From Micromonospora echinospora (GTDB lineage: Bacteria > Actinomycetota > Actinomycetes > Mycobacteriales > Micromonosporaceae), in the NCBI RefSeq assembly GCF_014203425.1, contig NZ_JACHJC010000001.1, positions 5,048,001-5,112,000 on the forward strand: DNA of 64,000 bases, written 5' to 3'. The notes beneath the pieces are model-generated. The model was not told the DNA's origin. It worked only from the letters and a program-made list of their open reading frames with translations, and ran no database searches. The position numbers were made by a program, and so were the translations under genes. Shown piece by piece: positions 25,247 to 33,195 of this stretch; the stretch's first letter is position 1; each line of letters opens with the position of its first letter.

Positions 25247-27354
25247 GCGTTCCGGTCACCGGCCGGGCGTCGGCCGACGCCGGCGAGTCGGCCTGGCACG
25301 CCGCCTGGCTACCGCCCGCGGCGTTCCGCGAACTCGGCTCCCGCGGGGTGCTGGTGCACGGCGACGGCCTCCTGGTCGACACCGTCCTCGACGAGGTGAG
25401 CCGGGCCTGCGCCCGGTACGGCGGACGGGTCTGGCACGGTCCGCCGTGGCAGGTGGACGCCGAGCTGGTGCTGGCCCTGCGCGAGGCCGGCCCGGTGCCG
25501 AACGCGGTGGCGGAGGCGGCCCGGCTCGGTGCGACACCGGCGGTGAACGGCACTGGTGGCGGCGCCCTCGGCGACGAGGGGTACCTGCTGGCACGGGTGA
25601 ACGGCGTGACTGTGGTCCTGGCCGACGCGCCGGCCGGCCTGCTGTACGGGATGTTCCACGTGGTCCGGCTCGGCGCCGCGGCCTTCGACGACGACCTTCC
25701 GCCGCGGCGGCACCGACCGGCGCTGGACCGGCGGATGCTCGACCACTGGGACAACGTGGCCGTACACCCGGTGTCGGGCCAGGTCGAGCGGGGCTACGCC
25801 GGCGGCTCCCTGTTCTGGCGTGACGGCGCCGCCCGGCGCGAGCCCGCCCGGCTCCGCGACTACGCACGCCTGCTCGCCGCCTGCGGCGTCAACGCGATCT
25901 CCGTGAACAACGTCAACGTGCACGACACCGAGGCGCTCCTGCTGACCGACCGGCTCGGCGACGTCGCGGAGATCGCCGAGGTGCTCCGCCCGTACGGCAT
26001 CCGGGTTCATCTGGCGGTGACCTTCGCCGCCCCGGTCGTCCTCGGCGGCCTGCCCACCGCCGATCCGCTGGACGAGCGGGTACGGGCCTGGTGGGCCGCC
26101 GCCACCCGGCGGGTCTACCAGCGGATCCCCGACTTCGGCGGCTATCTGGTGAAGGCCGACTCCGAGGGCCGGCCCGGCCCTTTCGCGTACGGGCGCGACC
26201 ACGCCGACGGCGCGAACCTGCTCGCCGAGGCGCTCGCCCCGCACGGAGGCGTGGTGCGCTGGCGGGCGTTCGTCTACGACCACCGTCAGGACTGGCGGGA
26301 CCGGTCGACCGACCGGGCCCGGGCCGCCCACGACCACTTCGCGCCGCTGGACGGACGATTCGCCGACAACGTGATCCTCCAGGTGAAGTTCGGCCCGATC
26401 GACTTCCAGGCACGCGAACCGGTGTCCCCGGTGCTCGCCGCGATGCCGGCCACCCGGCTGGCGGTGGAGGTGCAGGCGACGCAGGAGTACACCGGCCAGC
26501 AGCGGCACGTCTGCTACCTCGGACCCTGGTGGAGTGAGGTGCTGCGGTTCCGGCCCTGGGGCGCGGCCGGGGACACGATCGCCGACGTGGCAGCCGGCCG
26601 GGCGGGCGCCGGTGGCGGCCTGGTCGCCGTGTCCAACGTGGGCGACGACCCGTTCTGGACCGGGCACCCGCTGGCCCAGGCGAACCTGTACGCCTTCGGC
26701 CGGCTCGCCTGGGATCCGCTGCTGGATCCCGGCGCGATCCTCGACGAGTGGATCGACCTGACCTGGCTGCCGGTCACCAAAGGCGATCCGGCACCGGTGC
26801 GGCGGACGATGCACGCGATCATGGACGACTCCTGGCGCACCTACGAGCGCTACACCGCCCCGCTCGGCGTCGGCTTCATGGTGCGGCCCGGCCACCACTA
26901 CGGCCCGGACGTGGACGGCTACGAGTACACCCCGTGGGGCACGTACCACTTCGCCGACCGCGACGGCGTCGGGGTGGACCGCACCCGGGCGACCGGGACC
27001 GGCTTCACCGACCAGTACCCACCGCCGTGGTCGGAGGTGTACGAGTCACGCGAGCGCTGCCCCGACGAACTGCTGTTGTTCTTCCATCACGTCCCGTACC
27101 GGCACGTGCTGCACAGCGGCCGTACCGTGATCCAGCACATCTACGACACCCACTTCGCCGGGGTCGAGGAGGTGGCGGCGATGCGGGAGCGGTGGCGGCT
27201 CGTCGCCGGGGCGGTCGACCCGGCCGTCCACGACCGGGTGGCCGAGCGCCTCGACGAACAGTTCCGCAGCGCCGTCGAGTGGCGGGACCAGATCAACACC
27301 TACTTCTTCCGCAAGTCCGGGGTGCCGGACGCGCACGGTCGCCGCATCCACTGA
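25243..27354 (+). CDS. GH67 alpha-glucuronidase
   Basis: Inverting enzyme that removes 4-O-methyl-glucuronic acid from the non-reducing-end xylose of aldouronic acids; 703 residues, the usual family length, cytoplasmic. N-terminal beta-domain, TIM barrel from about residue 160 and helical C-terminal domain. Likely catalytic carboxylates are Glu308 (VKADSEGRPGP), Asp387 (KFGPIDFQ) and Glu415 (QATQEYTG), matching the acid and paired bases of Cellvibrio GlcA67A in order and spacing. Last gene of the importer operon, convergent with the mannonate dehydratase gene ten bases away, whose product could process the uronate. Confidence 0.95.
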   Translation: MSVPVTGRASADAGESAWHAAWLPPAAFRELGSRGVLVHGDGLLVDTVLDEVSRACARYGGRVWHGPPWQVDAELVLALREAGPVPNAVAEAARLGATPAVNGTGGGALGDEGYLLARVNGVTVVLADAPAGLLYGMFHVVRLGAAAFDDDLPPRRHRPALDRRMLDHWDNVAVHPVSGQVERGYAGGSLFWRDGAARREPARLRDYARLLAACGVNAISVNNVNVHDTEALLLTDRLGDVAEIAEVLRPYGIRVHLAVTFAAPVVLGGLPTADPLDERVRAWWAAATRRVYQRIPDFGGYLVKADSEGRPGPFAYGRDHADGANLLAEALAPHGGVVRWRAFVYDHRQDWRDRSTDRARAAHDHFAPLDGRFADNVILQVKFGPIDFQAREPVSPVLAAMPATRLAVEVQATQEYTGQQRHVCYLGPWWSEVLRFRPWGAAGDTIADVAAGRAGAGGGLVAVSNVGDDPFWTGHPLAQANLYAFGRLAWDPLLDPGAILDEWIDLTWLPVTKGDPAPVRRTMHAIMDDSWRTYERYTAPLGVGFMVRPGHHYGPDVDGYEYTPWGTYHFADRDGVGVDRTRATGTGFTDQYPPPWSEVYESRERCPDELLLFFHHVPYRHVLHSGRTVIQHIYDTHFAGVEEVAAMRERWRLVAGAVDPAVHDRVAERLDEQFRSAVEWRDQINTYFFRKSGVPDAHGRRIH

Positions 27355-27364
27355 ACCGGCGCGT

Positions 27365-28573
27365 TCACCAGGGGTGCACGGTGCCGTCCGTCAGCCGGTT
27401 CACCGGCAGGTAGGCCGGCGCGTACGGGTAGCGGGCCGCGGCCTGTTCGTCGATGTCCACCCCGAGCCCCGGGGTCTCGGCCGGATGCAGGTAGCCGCCG
27501 TCGTAGTGGTAGCCGTGCGGGAACACCTCGTCGGTCGCCTCGGTGTGCCGCATGTACTCCTGCAGGCCGAAGTTGGGGATGGCGAGGTCCAGGTGCAGCG
27601 CGGCGGCCATGCAGACCGGGGACAGGTCGGTGGCTCCGTGCGAGCCGCTGCGCACGTGGTGCAGCGCGGCGAGGTCGAAGATGCGTCGCAGGTGGGTGAT
27701 CCCGCCGGCGTGGACCACAGTGGTACGGACGTAGTCGATGAGCTGTTCCCGGATGAGCTGGGCGGCGTCCCAGATGCTGCTGAAGACCTCGCCGACGGCG
27801 ATCGGCGTGGTGGTGTGCGAGCGGATGAGCCGGAAACCCTCCTGCAGGTCCGCCGGGACGGGATCCTCCATCCAGGTCAACGCGTACGGCTCCAGGCTCT
27901 TGCCGAGGCGCGCCGCCTCGATCGGGGTGAGCCGGTGGTGCACGTCGTGCAGCAGCCGGAGGGTGGGCCCGAACTCCTCCCGGACCCGGGCGAACACACT
28001 CGGCACGTGGGCCAGGTACGCCTCCGTCGACCAGGCCGTCTCGGTCGGCAACGCGGCGTCGGCGGGCTCGTAGAACATCTTGTCGGCGCTGACGCCGTAC
28101 GTCCGGGGCAGGCCGGGCACGCCGCACTGCACCCGCACCGCGCGGTAGCCGAGGTCGACGAAACGGGCGACCTCGGTCAGCACCTCGTCGACCGTCTCGC
28201 CGTTGGCGTGTCCGTACACTGTCACGCCCTCGCGGGACCGGCCGCCGAGCAACTGGTAGACAGGCAGCCCGGCGACCTTGCCCTTGATGTCCCACAACGC
28301 GGTGTCCACGGCGGCGACGGCGCTCATCGTGACCGGCCCGCGCCGCCAGTACGACCCCTGGTAGAGGTACTGCCAGGTGTCCTCGATCCGGGCCGGGTCG
28401 CGCCCGATCAGCAGCGGCACCACGTGGTCGCGCAGGTAGGACGCGACGGCCAACTCCCGGCCGTTGAGGGTGGCGTCACCGACACCGGTGACTCCCTCGT
28501 CCGTGACGACCTTCAGGGTCACGAAGTTCCGGCCGGGGCAGGTCACGATCACCCGGGCATCGACGATTCTCAT
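27365..28573 (-). CDS. manD: D-mannonate dehydratase, enolase superfamily (ManD/RspA-type)
   Basis: Converts D-mannonate (from glucuronate via fructuronate) to 2-keto-3-deoxygluconate. At 402 residues it has the ManD length. Features: N-terminal capping domain, [35 protein letters not shown], the metal-ligand region [26 protein letters not shown], and the C-terminal [10 protein letters not shown]. The ATG at 28573 has GGGGAGA upstream. Some members of this clade use gluconate or have low activity, so specificity is not certain; the glucuronidase operon next door supports a uronate role. Confidence 0.88.
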   Translation of the reverse strand: MRIVDARVIVTCPGRNFVTLKVVTDEGVTGVGDATLNGRELAVASYLRDHVVPLLIGRDPARIEDTWQYLYQGSYWRRGPVTMSAVAAVDTALWDIKGKVAGLPVYQLLGGRSREGVTVYGHANGETVDEVLTEVARFVDLGYRAVRVQCGVPGLPRTYGVSADKMFYEPADAALPTETAWSTEAYLAHVPSVFARVREEFGPTLRLLHDVHHRLTPIEAARLGKSLEPYALTWMEDPVPADLQEGFRLIRSHTTTPIAVGEVFSSIWDAAQLIREQLIDYVRTTVVHAGGITHLRRIFDLAALHHVRSGSHGATDLSPVCMAAALHLDLAIPNFGLQEYMRHTEATDEVFPHGYHYDGGYLHPAETPGLGVDIDEQAAARYPYAPAYLPVNRLTDGTVHPW

Positions 28574-28656
28574 CCGGTCTCCCCTGCGGTCCGCGCGCCG
28601 GTCACCGCAGAATTATCCATCACCGTCGATCTGCCGGGCGCCCCGGTGCCCGCCGG

Positions 28657-28827
28657 TCAAGCCGGTTCGGGTACGCCCCCGGGCTCCCCGTCGTCGGGCA
28701 TCGGCTCGACCGGCGCCTCGGGCAGTTCGCCGGGCGTGTCCGGGAGGAGTTCACCGGGGTCGTCCGGCACGTCCTCACGCGGGTCGATCGGCGGGTACAG
28801 CTCGGGATCGAGGTCGGGGTTGGTCAT
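28657..28827 (-). CDS. Small acidic proline-rich hypothetical protein
   Basis: 56 residues from the ATG at 28827, almost entirely Asp, Glu, Pro and Gly (opening TNPDLDPELYPPIDPRED, later DDPGELLPDTPGEL). No membrane segment and no known domain. An in-frame start seven codons upstream also exists. Coding status is supported by strong codon bias and by similar short acidic proteins annotated in actinomycetes, but not by a recognised family. Confidence 0.55.
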   Translation of the reverse strand: MTNPDLDPELYPPIDPREDVPDDPGELLPDTPGELPEAPVEPMPDDGEPGGVPEPA

Positions 28828-28903
28828 CGGCCCAGTATCCGACGCCACCGCCCGGACCGCCCGCCGAGCGCTCCGGCCCTTTCCCGCTCCGCCTTACGCA
28901 TCG

Positions 28904-29134
28904 TCACGGGCTCTCAGCGTCGCCGGCCGCCGGCGTGGACGACCGGTCCGCCGGCTTGCGCAACCACAGCCACACCCCCGCCGACAGGCACGCCGCGCCC
29001 CCGATCGCGACCGCTGTCTCGGCCAGTTCGGAGAGATCGTCGAGGAACGGGAAGGTGTGGGTGGCCGCCATCGCCAGCAGCCCGATCAGCAACAGGAGGC
29101 CGGCGGCGATCCGCTGGAGAATCATGCGCTTCAT
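28904..29134 (-). CDS. Small two-helix membrane protein
   Basis: 76 residues with two hydrophobic segments (about residues 7-25, RIAAGLLLLIGLLAM, and 40-57, AVAIGGAACLSAGVWLWL) and a hydrophilic C-terminal tail. No family recognised. The ATG at 29134 has no clear ribosome-binding site; Met4 (ATG at 29125) is a possible alternative. It stands alone between the acidic small protein and the SnoaL protein. Confidence 0.6.
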   Translation of the reverse strand: MKRMILQRIAAGLLLLIGLLAMAATHTFPFLDDLSELAETAVAIGGAACLSAGVWLWLRKPADRSSTPAAGDAESP

Positions 29135-29283
29135 TGGATCACGACGCTGCCACAGTCCCGCGGGGCGGGGAGCCGGTCAACGGCGGAAGGGTCCGGCGAC
29201 GCAGTAGGTGATGCCGCCGGAGGACGAGCCGGTCGTGCCGCGCTGCGACGAGAAGTACAACCGGTGATGTCCCGCCCCCGCCG

Positions 29284-30132
29284 CTACGGACGCAGATCCG
29301 TCCTCGCCTTCCCGGTCGAGGGGTCGTACGGGTAGGAGAGGTGCTGGTGGGTCATCAGCCAGGCCCCGCCGCGTCGCTGGAAGACCCGGGTCCCCCGGGA
29401 CCAGCTCTCGATCGGCGGACCACCGCTCGGGCTGACCGAGACGCGATTGAGGCCCCACGCGACGGCGAGGTCGCCGTCGACCAGGATCGTCAGGTCGGGC
29501 ACGTCCCAGGCGACTGATCCGTCACCCGACGCCGCCAGGCCCGCCGCGCAGACCTCGCGGACCGCGTTCGCGCCGACGTATCGCAGCGGCTGGTCGTGCT
29601 CGTACGAGATCACGTCATCGGCGACGGCATCCATCAGGGCATCGAGGTCCTTGGCCGCGGTGCCGTCGAACCAGCGCCGGTGGAGCCGGCGCACCTCCGC
29701 CTCGGCGGCGGCCACGTCTGGAGCCGGCTCGGCGGTACCGACGAGCGGGAAGGAGTGGTGTTCGTGGGTGACGACCCATCGGCCCTCCCGCCTACACAGG
29801 CCGAAGGTCACCCGCAGGCGGTTCTCCGGATCCGCGGCGAAGTCGGCCGGCGTGCCGCAACGCAGGAGCGCGTACGCGAAGGCCACGTCCTCGCCGGCCT
29901 CGACGTCCAGCGACTCGACCTCGAACGACGCGCCCTGCGCCTGCCATCCGAAGAACGGCGGCCAGATCTCCCGGTAGGCGTCCAACCCGCGCACGCCCTC
30001 GTACGGCGGCGGCACGTCGAACATCACCATGTCCTCGGCATGGTCGGCCAGGACTCCGTCGAGGCTCCCCTCGTGAACCGCGGCGGCCCAGCGCTCGACC
30101 AGGGCGCGGATCTGTTCTTCGTTGCTCGGCAT
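29284..30132 (-). CDS. Tandem SnoaL/NTF2-like domain protein
   Basis: 282 residues built of two NTF2-like (SnoaL/ketosteroid-isomerase fold) domains. Domain 1 is about residues 4-128 (ALVERWAAAVHEGSLDGVLA, VVTHEHHSFPL) and domain 2 about 140-270 (LHRRWFDGTAAKDLDALMDAV, WLMTHQHLSYPY). The repeat of the H-(E/Q)-H motif near each end shows an internal duplication. Enzymatic role unknown. It starts 39 bases after the stop of an ECF sigma factor that itself carries a SnoaL-like tail, so the two are probably one operon and the protein may bind the same ligand or modulate the sigma factor. Confidence 0.82.
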   Translation of the reverse strand: MPSNEEQIRALVERWAAAVHEGSLDGVLADHAEDMVMFDVPPPYEGVRGLDAYREIWPPFFGWQAQGASFEVESLDVEAGEDVAFAYALLRCGTPADFAADPENRLRVTFGLCRREGRWVVTHEHHSFPLVGTAEPAPDVAAAEAEVRRLHRRWFDGTAAKDLDALMDAVADDVISYEHDQPLRYVGANAVREVCAAGLAASGDGSVAWDVPDLTILVDGDLAVAWGLNRVSVSPSGGPPIESWSRGTRVFQRRGGAWLMTHQHLSYPYDPSTGKARTDLRP

Positions 30133-30170
30133 GTCGGCTCTGCCCTTCCTGGCTGGTGAACCCGTCAGGA

Positions 30171-31244
30171 CTACAACCCCGGCCGAACCGCTAACTCATC
30201 GCCTCCGCGCGAACTTTCCGGCAGCCGGTCCGGTAGGTCGAAGGCAGGCAGGCGCGCGTCGAGGAACGAGACGACCTCGGCCACCCGGTGCCCCCGCAGC
30301 ACGAGCAGGTCCAGCCCCGCCGGCAGGTAGGCGGCAGCCGCGTCGTTCCACAGGTACGTCCCGAAGGCGAGTTGCCCGTTGGCACTCGTCGGCAGGAACC
30401 GCCACCTCCGCCCAGCCGTCACCTCGGCCAGGAAACCGCGGAGCTGTTCGTGGCCCTCGTACCAGACGGTCAGCGGCGGCATCGAGTACCGCGCGTCCTC
30501 CGTCAGCATCGCCACGATCGTCTCGACGTCACCGGACTCCCACGCCGCGGCGTACCGCCTGGCCACCTCCCGCTGCCCCGCGTCGCCCAGTTCGGCGAGG
30601 ATCCGCCGCTGGCTGCCGGACGGCGTCAGCCCGGCGACGATCCGGCGGGCCCGCTGCATCGCGCTGTTGACCGCGGCGACGGTGGTGACCAGCATCCCGG
30701 CGGTCTCCTCGGCGGAGTAACCGAGAACGTCACGCAGCAGCAGAACGGCACGTTGCCGCGGCGGCAGGTGCTGCAACGCGGCGACGAACGCGAGTTCCAT
30801 GGTCTCCCGCGCGATCGCGCGAGTCTCCGGATCCGATTCGACGGACCGGACCGCAAGGCGGTCCGGATACGGTTCGAGCCAGCTCACCTCGGCCCGGGAC
30901 ATGCTCTCGGCAGTGAAATCGGTGGGCAGTTCACGCCGCCCGCGCGCGCCGAGGAGAGACAGGGCGCGGTTGGTGGCGATCCGGTAGAGCCACGGGCGGA
31001 TCGACATGTGACCCTCGAACCTGTCGACGGCCCGCCATGCCCGGTCCATGGTGTCCTGGACCGCGTCCTCCGCGTCGTGAAAGGAACCGAGCATCCGGTA
31101 GCAGTGCGCACGGAGTTCGTCCCGCAGGGGTTCGACCAGGCGACTGAAGGCCGCGCCGTCGCCCGCGCGCGCCGCCGCCAGCATCCTCGCCGTCGCGTCC
31201 TCGCCCGACGGACCCGTTTCCGCCAATGGTTCGGCCTGACTCAC
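30171..31244 (-). CDS. ECF sigma factor with C-terminal SnoaL-like domain
   Basis: About 357 residues. Sigma region 2 (residues 33-100, LRAHCYRMLGSFHDAEDAVQDT), region 4 (about 165-215, LPPRQRAVLLLRDVLGYSAEETA) and a C-terminal SnoaL-like domain (about 230-345) that in related ECF groups replaces an anti-sigma factor and controls activity. This layout fits the SigX5/TIGR02960-like sigma-70 family. The GTG at 31244 is chosen for family fit; a frame up to 31343 adds 33 residues without a good ribosome-binding site. Its promoter lies near the GH5 gene, which is transcribed the other way. Operon with the tandem SnoaL protein. Confidence 0.88.
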   Translation of the reverse strand: MSQAEPLAETGPSGEDATARMLAAARAGDGAAFSRLVEPLRDELRAHCYRMLGSFHDAEDAVQDTMDRAWRAVDRFEGHMSIRPWLYRIATNRALSLLGARGRRELPTDFTAESMSRAEVSWLEPYPDRLAVRSVESDPETRAIARETMELAFVAALQHLPPRQRAVLLLRDVLGYSAEETAGMLVTTVAAVNSAMQRARRIVAGLTPSGSQRRILAELGDAGQREVARRYAAAWESGDVETIVAMLTEDARYSMPPLTVWYEGHEQLRGFLAEVTAGRRWRFLPTSANGQLAFGTYLWNDAAAAYLPAGLDLLVLRGHRVAEVVSFLDARLPAFDLPDRLPESSRGGDELAVRPGL

Positions 31245-31460
31245 CCGGCTCAATCTACTGCCCTGCAGCGCCCGGACCGGGAAGGAAACGAAGCTCGTCG
31301 ATTCCTTGACACCCCAGATGCGATCGCCAACACTTGTCTGCAATGCGCACGTAACAACCAGAAGACATGTGTCTGCCTCGACGCAACGCGCCGGAGCTGC
31401 TCGGGCGGCACGTCAACGACGCCAAGACCGCGAAGCTCTTGGTTGTGCATGAATCAGCGA

Positions 31461-31474
31461 TGTTAGCGCTAACA
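31461..31474 (+). promoter_or_regulatory. Perfect palindrome TGTTAGCGCTAACA, LacI-type operator of the GH5 gene
   Basis: A perfect 14-base palindrome with the central CG of LacI-family operators lies 100 bases upstream of the GTG start of the GH5-CBM13 gene. This exact type of sequence is frequent before actinomycete glycosidase genes. A partial copy, ATGTTAG, occurs at 40325-40331 upstream of the LPMO gene. Confidence 0.65.
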
Positions 31475-31573
31475 GAGCTGGCGTCCGGGGAGGACTTCAC
31501 GCTGCCGCACCACGGCGGGCGGCGACGGCTTCGGGCGATCAGTCCGATGTCCGAACCCAGAGAGGCCAGATCA

Positions 31574-33076
31574 GTGATTGACCACCTCTTGACGCGGAGC
31601 ACCCGGTCGTTACGCCGGCCGCTGATCGTGCTGGTGGCCGCGATGACGGCGATGGTTGGCGGCGTTGTCGTCATGTCGTCGCCGGCCATTGCCGCCACCA
31701 ACCAGTTCCGCGGCATGAACTGGGCCGTGCTGGGTGACAACTTCAGCACCGGCCCCCTCGTCGTGCAGGGCCTGAGTTCCTCCGACAGCAACGCGACGGT
31801 ACGGGCCAAGGCCAACGCCCTCTATGACGACATGGCTTCCACCATGGGGGTCAACACCGTCCGGCTGCCCATCAACACCCACACGGTCGGGACGGCGTGG
31901 TGGGACGCCTACCGAGGCGCCATCGACGCCGCCACCGCCCGCGGGTTCAAGGTCATCCTCGCCTACTGGGAGGACGGTGCCGCCTCCGGCGGCAGGATCA
32001 CGAACCTCGCCGCGTGGAACGCGATGTGGTCCACGGTGACCAACACGTACGGCTCGAACCCCAACGTCTACTTCGAGCCGATGAACGAGCCGCACGGTTA
32101 CAGCTCGACGGAGTGGCGCAACGTCGCGGCCAACTGGCTCAGCTACCACTACTCGGCGGTGCCCGGCCGGGTGCTCATCGGCGGCACCGGGTTCAGCCAG
32201 GACCTGCGGGACATCTGCAACGACACCCGCTTCGCCTCGACGCTGCTGTCCTTCCACCACTACGCCTTCTTCTACGGCGAGATGACCTACGACGCCTTCC
32301 GGAGCCACATCCAGACCCGCCTCGGCAACTGCGCCGGCCGGGCCGTCGCCACCGAGTTCGGCGCGCCCATGAACGACGGCCGCAACTACGCCGACGCGAA
32401 CAGCACCGACAACTTCGTGCGCCACATCCGCGCCATGGCCCAGGTCATGCGCGACAACCGGATGGGCGGCACCTACTGGCCCGCCCTCGGCGGAAAGCCC
32501 GGCACCATCGGCTACGACTGGTACTCGATGTACTCGCTCAGCGGTAGCGGCACCGACCTCAACCTGACCGTCCGCAACACCTCCGGCGCCGACCAGATCC
32601 GGTATGCCTGGGGTGACACCATCGGCGGCGGCCCCACGACGCCGCCGCCGTCGACTGACACGTTCTACCGGGTCGTCGTGCGGCACAGTGGAAAGGCCAT
32701 GGACGTCCAGGCGCCGAACACCGAGAACGGCTCGCGCGTCGGCCAGTACACGTACAACGGCAATACGTGGCAGCAGTGGCAGTTCCAGGACGCCGGCAGC
32801 GGCTACTGGCGACTCGTCAGCCGCAACAGCGGGAAGTGCCTCGACGTGGTGAGCGCGTCCACCGCCGACGGTGCCGAGCTGATCCAGTACACCTGTGGCA
32901 CCGGCAGCAATCAGCAGTTCCAGATGGTCGCCAACGGCAGCTACTTCCAGCTCCGGGCACGACACAGCGGCAAGTGCGTGGACGTACCGGCCGCATCGAC
33001 CGCAGACGGAGTGGTCCTCAAGCAGTACACGTGCAACACCGGCGCCAACCAGCAGTGGTCGCGTACGACCGTCTGA
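31574..33076 (+). CDS. Secreted GH5 glycoside hydrolase with CBM13 (ricin-type lectin) domain
   Basis: 500-residue exported enzyme. Signal peptide with cleavage after SPAIA-A (about residue 38), GH5 TIM barrel (about 40-345) with acid/base Glu172 in EPMNEPHGY and nucleophile Glu261 in ATEFGAPM, a Pro/Thr linker (GGGPTTPPPSTD), and a CBM13 beta-trefoil (about 361-500) with three HSGK...DV...QW repeats. The GTG at 31574 follows AGAGAGG; longer in-frame starts at 31547 and 31367 would bury the signal peptide. Substrate could be mannan, xylan or beta-glucan, as the GH5 subfamily is not evident. Likely repressed through the palindrome upstream and terminated by hairpins at 33084-33176. Confidence 0.9.
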   Translation: MIDHLLTRSTRSLRRPLIVLVAAMTAMVGGVVVMSSPAIAATNQFRGMNWAVLGDNFSTGPLVVQGLSSSDSNATVRAKANALYDDMASTMGVNTVRLPINTHTVGTAWWDAYRGAIDAATARGFKVILAYWEDGAASGGRITNLAAWNAMWSTVTNTYGSNPNVYFEPMNEPHGYSSTEWRNVAANWLSYHYSAVPGRVLIGGTGFSQDLRDICNDTRFASTLLSFHHYAFFYGEMTYDAFRSHIQTRLGNCAGRAVATEFGAPMNDGRNYADANSTDNFVRHIRAMAQVMRDNRMGGTYWPALGGKPGTIGYDWYSMYSLSGSGTDLNLTVRNTSGADQIRYAWGDTIGGGPTTPPPSTDTFYRVVVRHSGKAMDVQAPNTENGSRVGQYTYNGNTWQQWQFQDAGSGYWRLVSRNSGKCLDVVSASTADGAELIQYTCGTGSNQQFQMVANGSYFQLRARHSGKCVDVPAASTADGVVLKQYTCNTGANQQWSRTTV

Positions 33077-33083
33077 CGAGCCC

Positions 33084-33101
33084 TTCCGGCCGCTGCCGGA
33101 A
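33084..33101 (+). terminator. Short hairpin after the GH5 gene
   Basis: TTCCGGC (33084-33090) pairs with GCCGGAA (33095-33101), four-base loop, followed by AAAA; eight bases after the stop. Confidence 0.55.
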
Positions 33102-33146
33102 AAACGGGCCGGGTCGAGCAGGCCCACCGGCCACGGTCACCAGCCT

Positions 33147-33176
33147 GCCGCCCGCCGAGGATGCACGGCGGGCGGC
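33147..33176. terminator. Bidirectional terminator between convergent GH5 and CBM2 genes
   Basis: Perfect 11-bp stem (33147-33157 with 33166-33176) and eight-base loop in the 119-base gap between the two convergent genes. Confidence 0.75.
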
Positions 33177-33195
33177 GGTGCGCAGCCGGTGCCGG

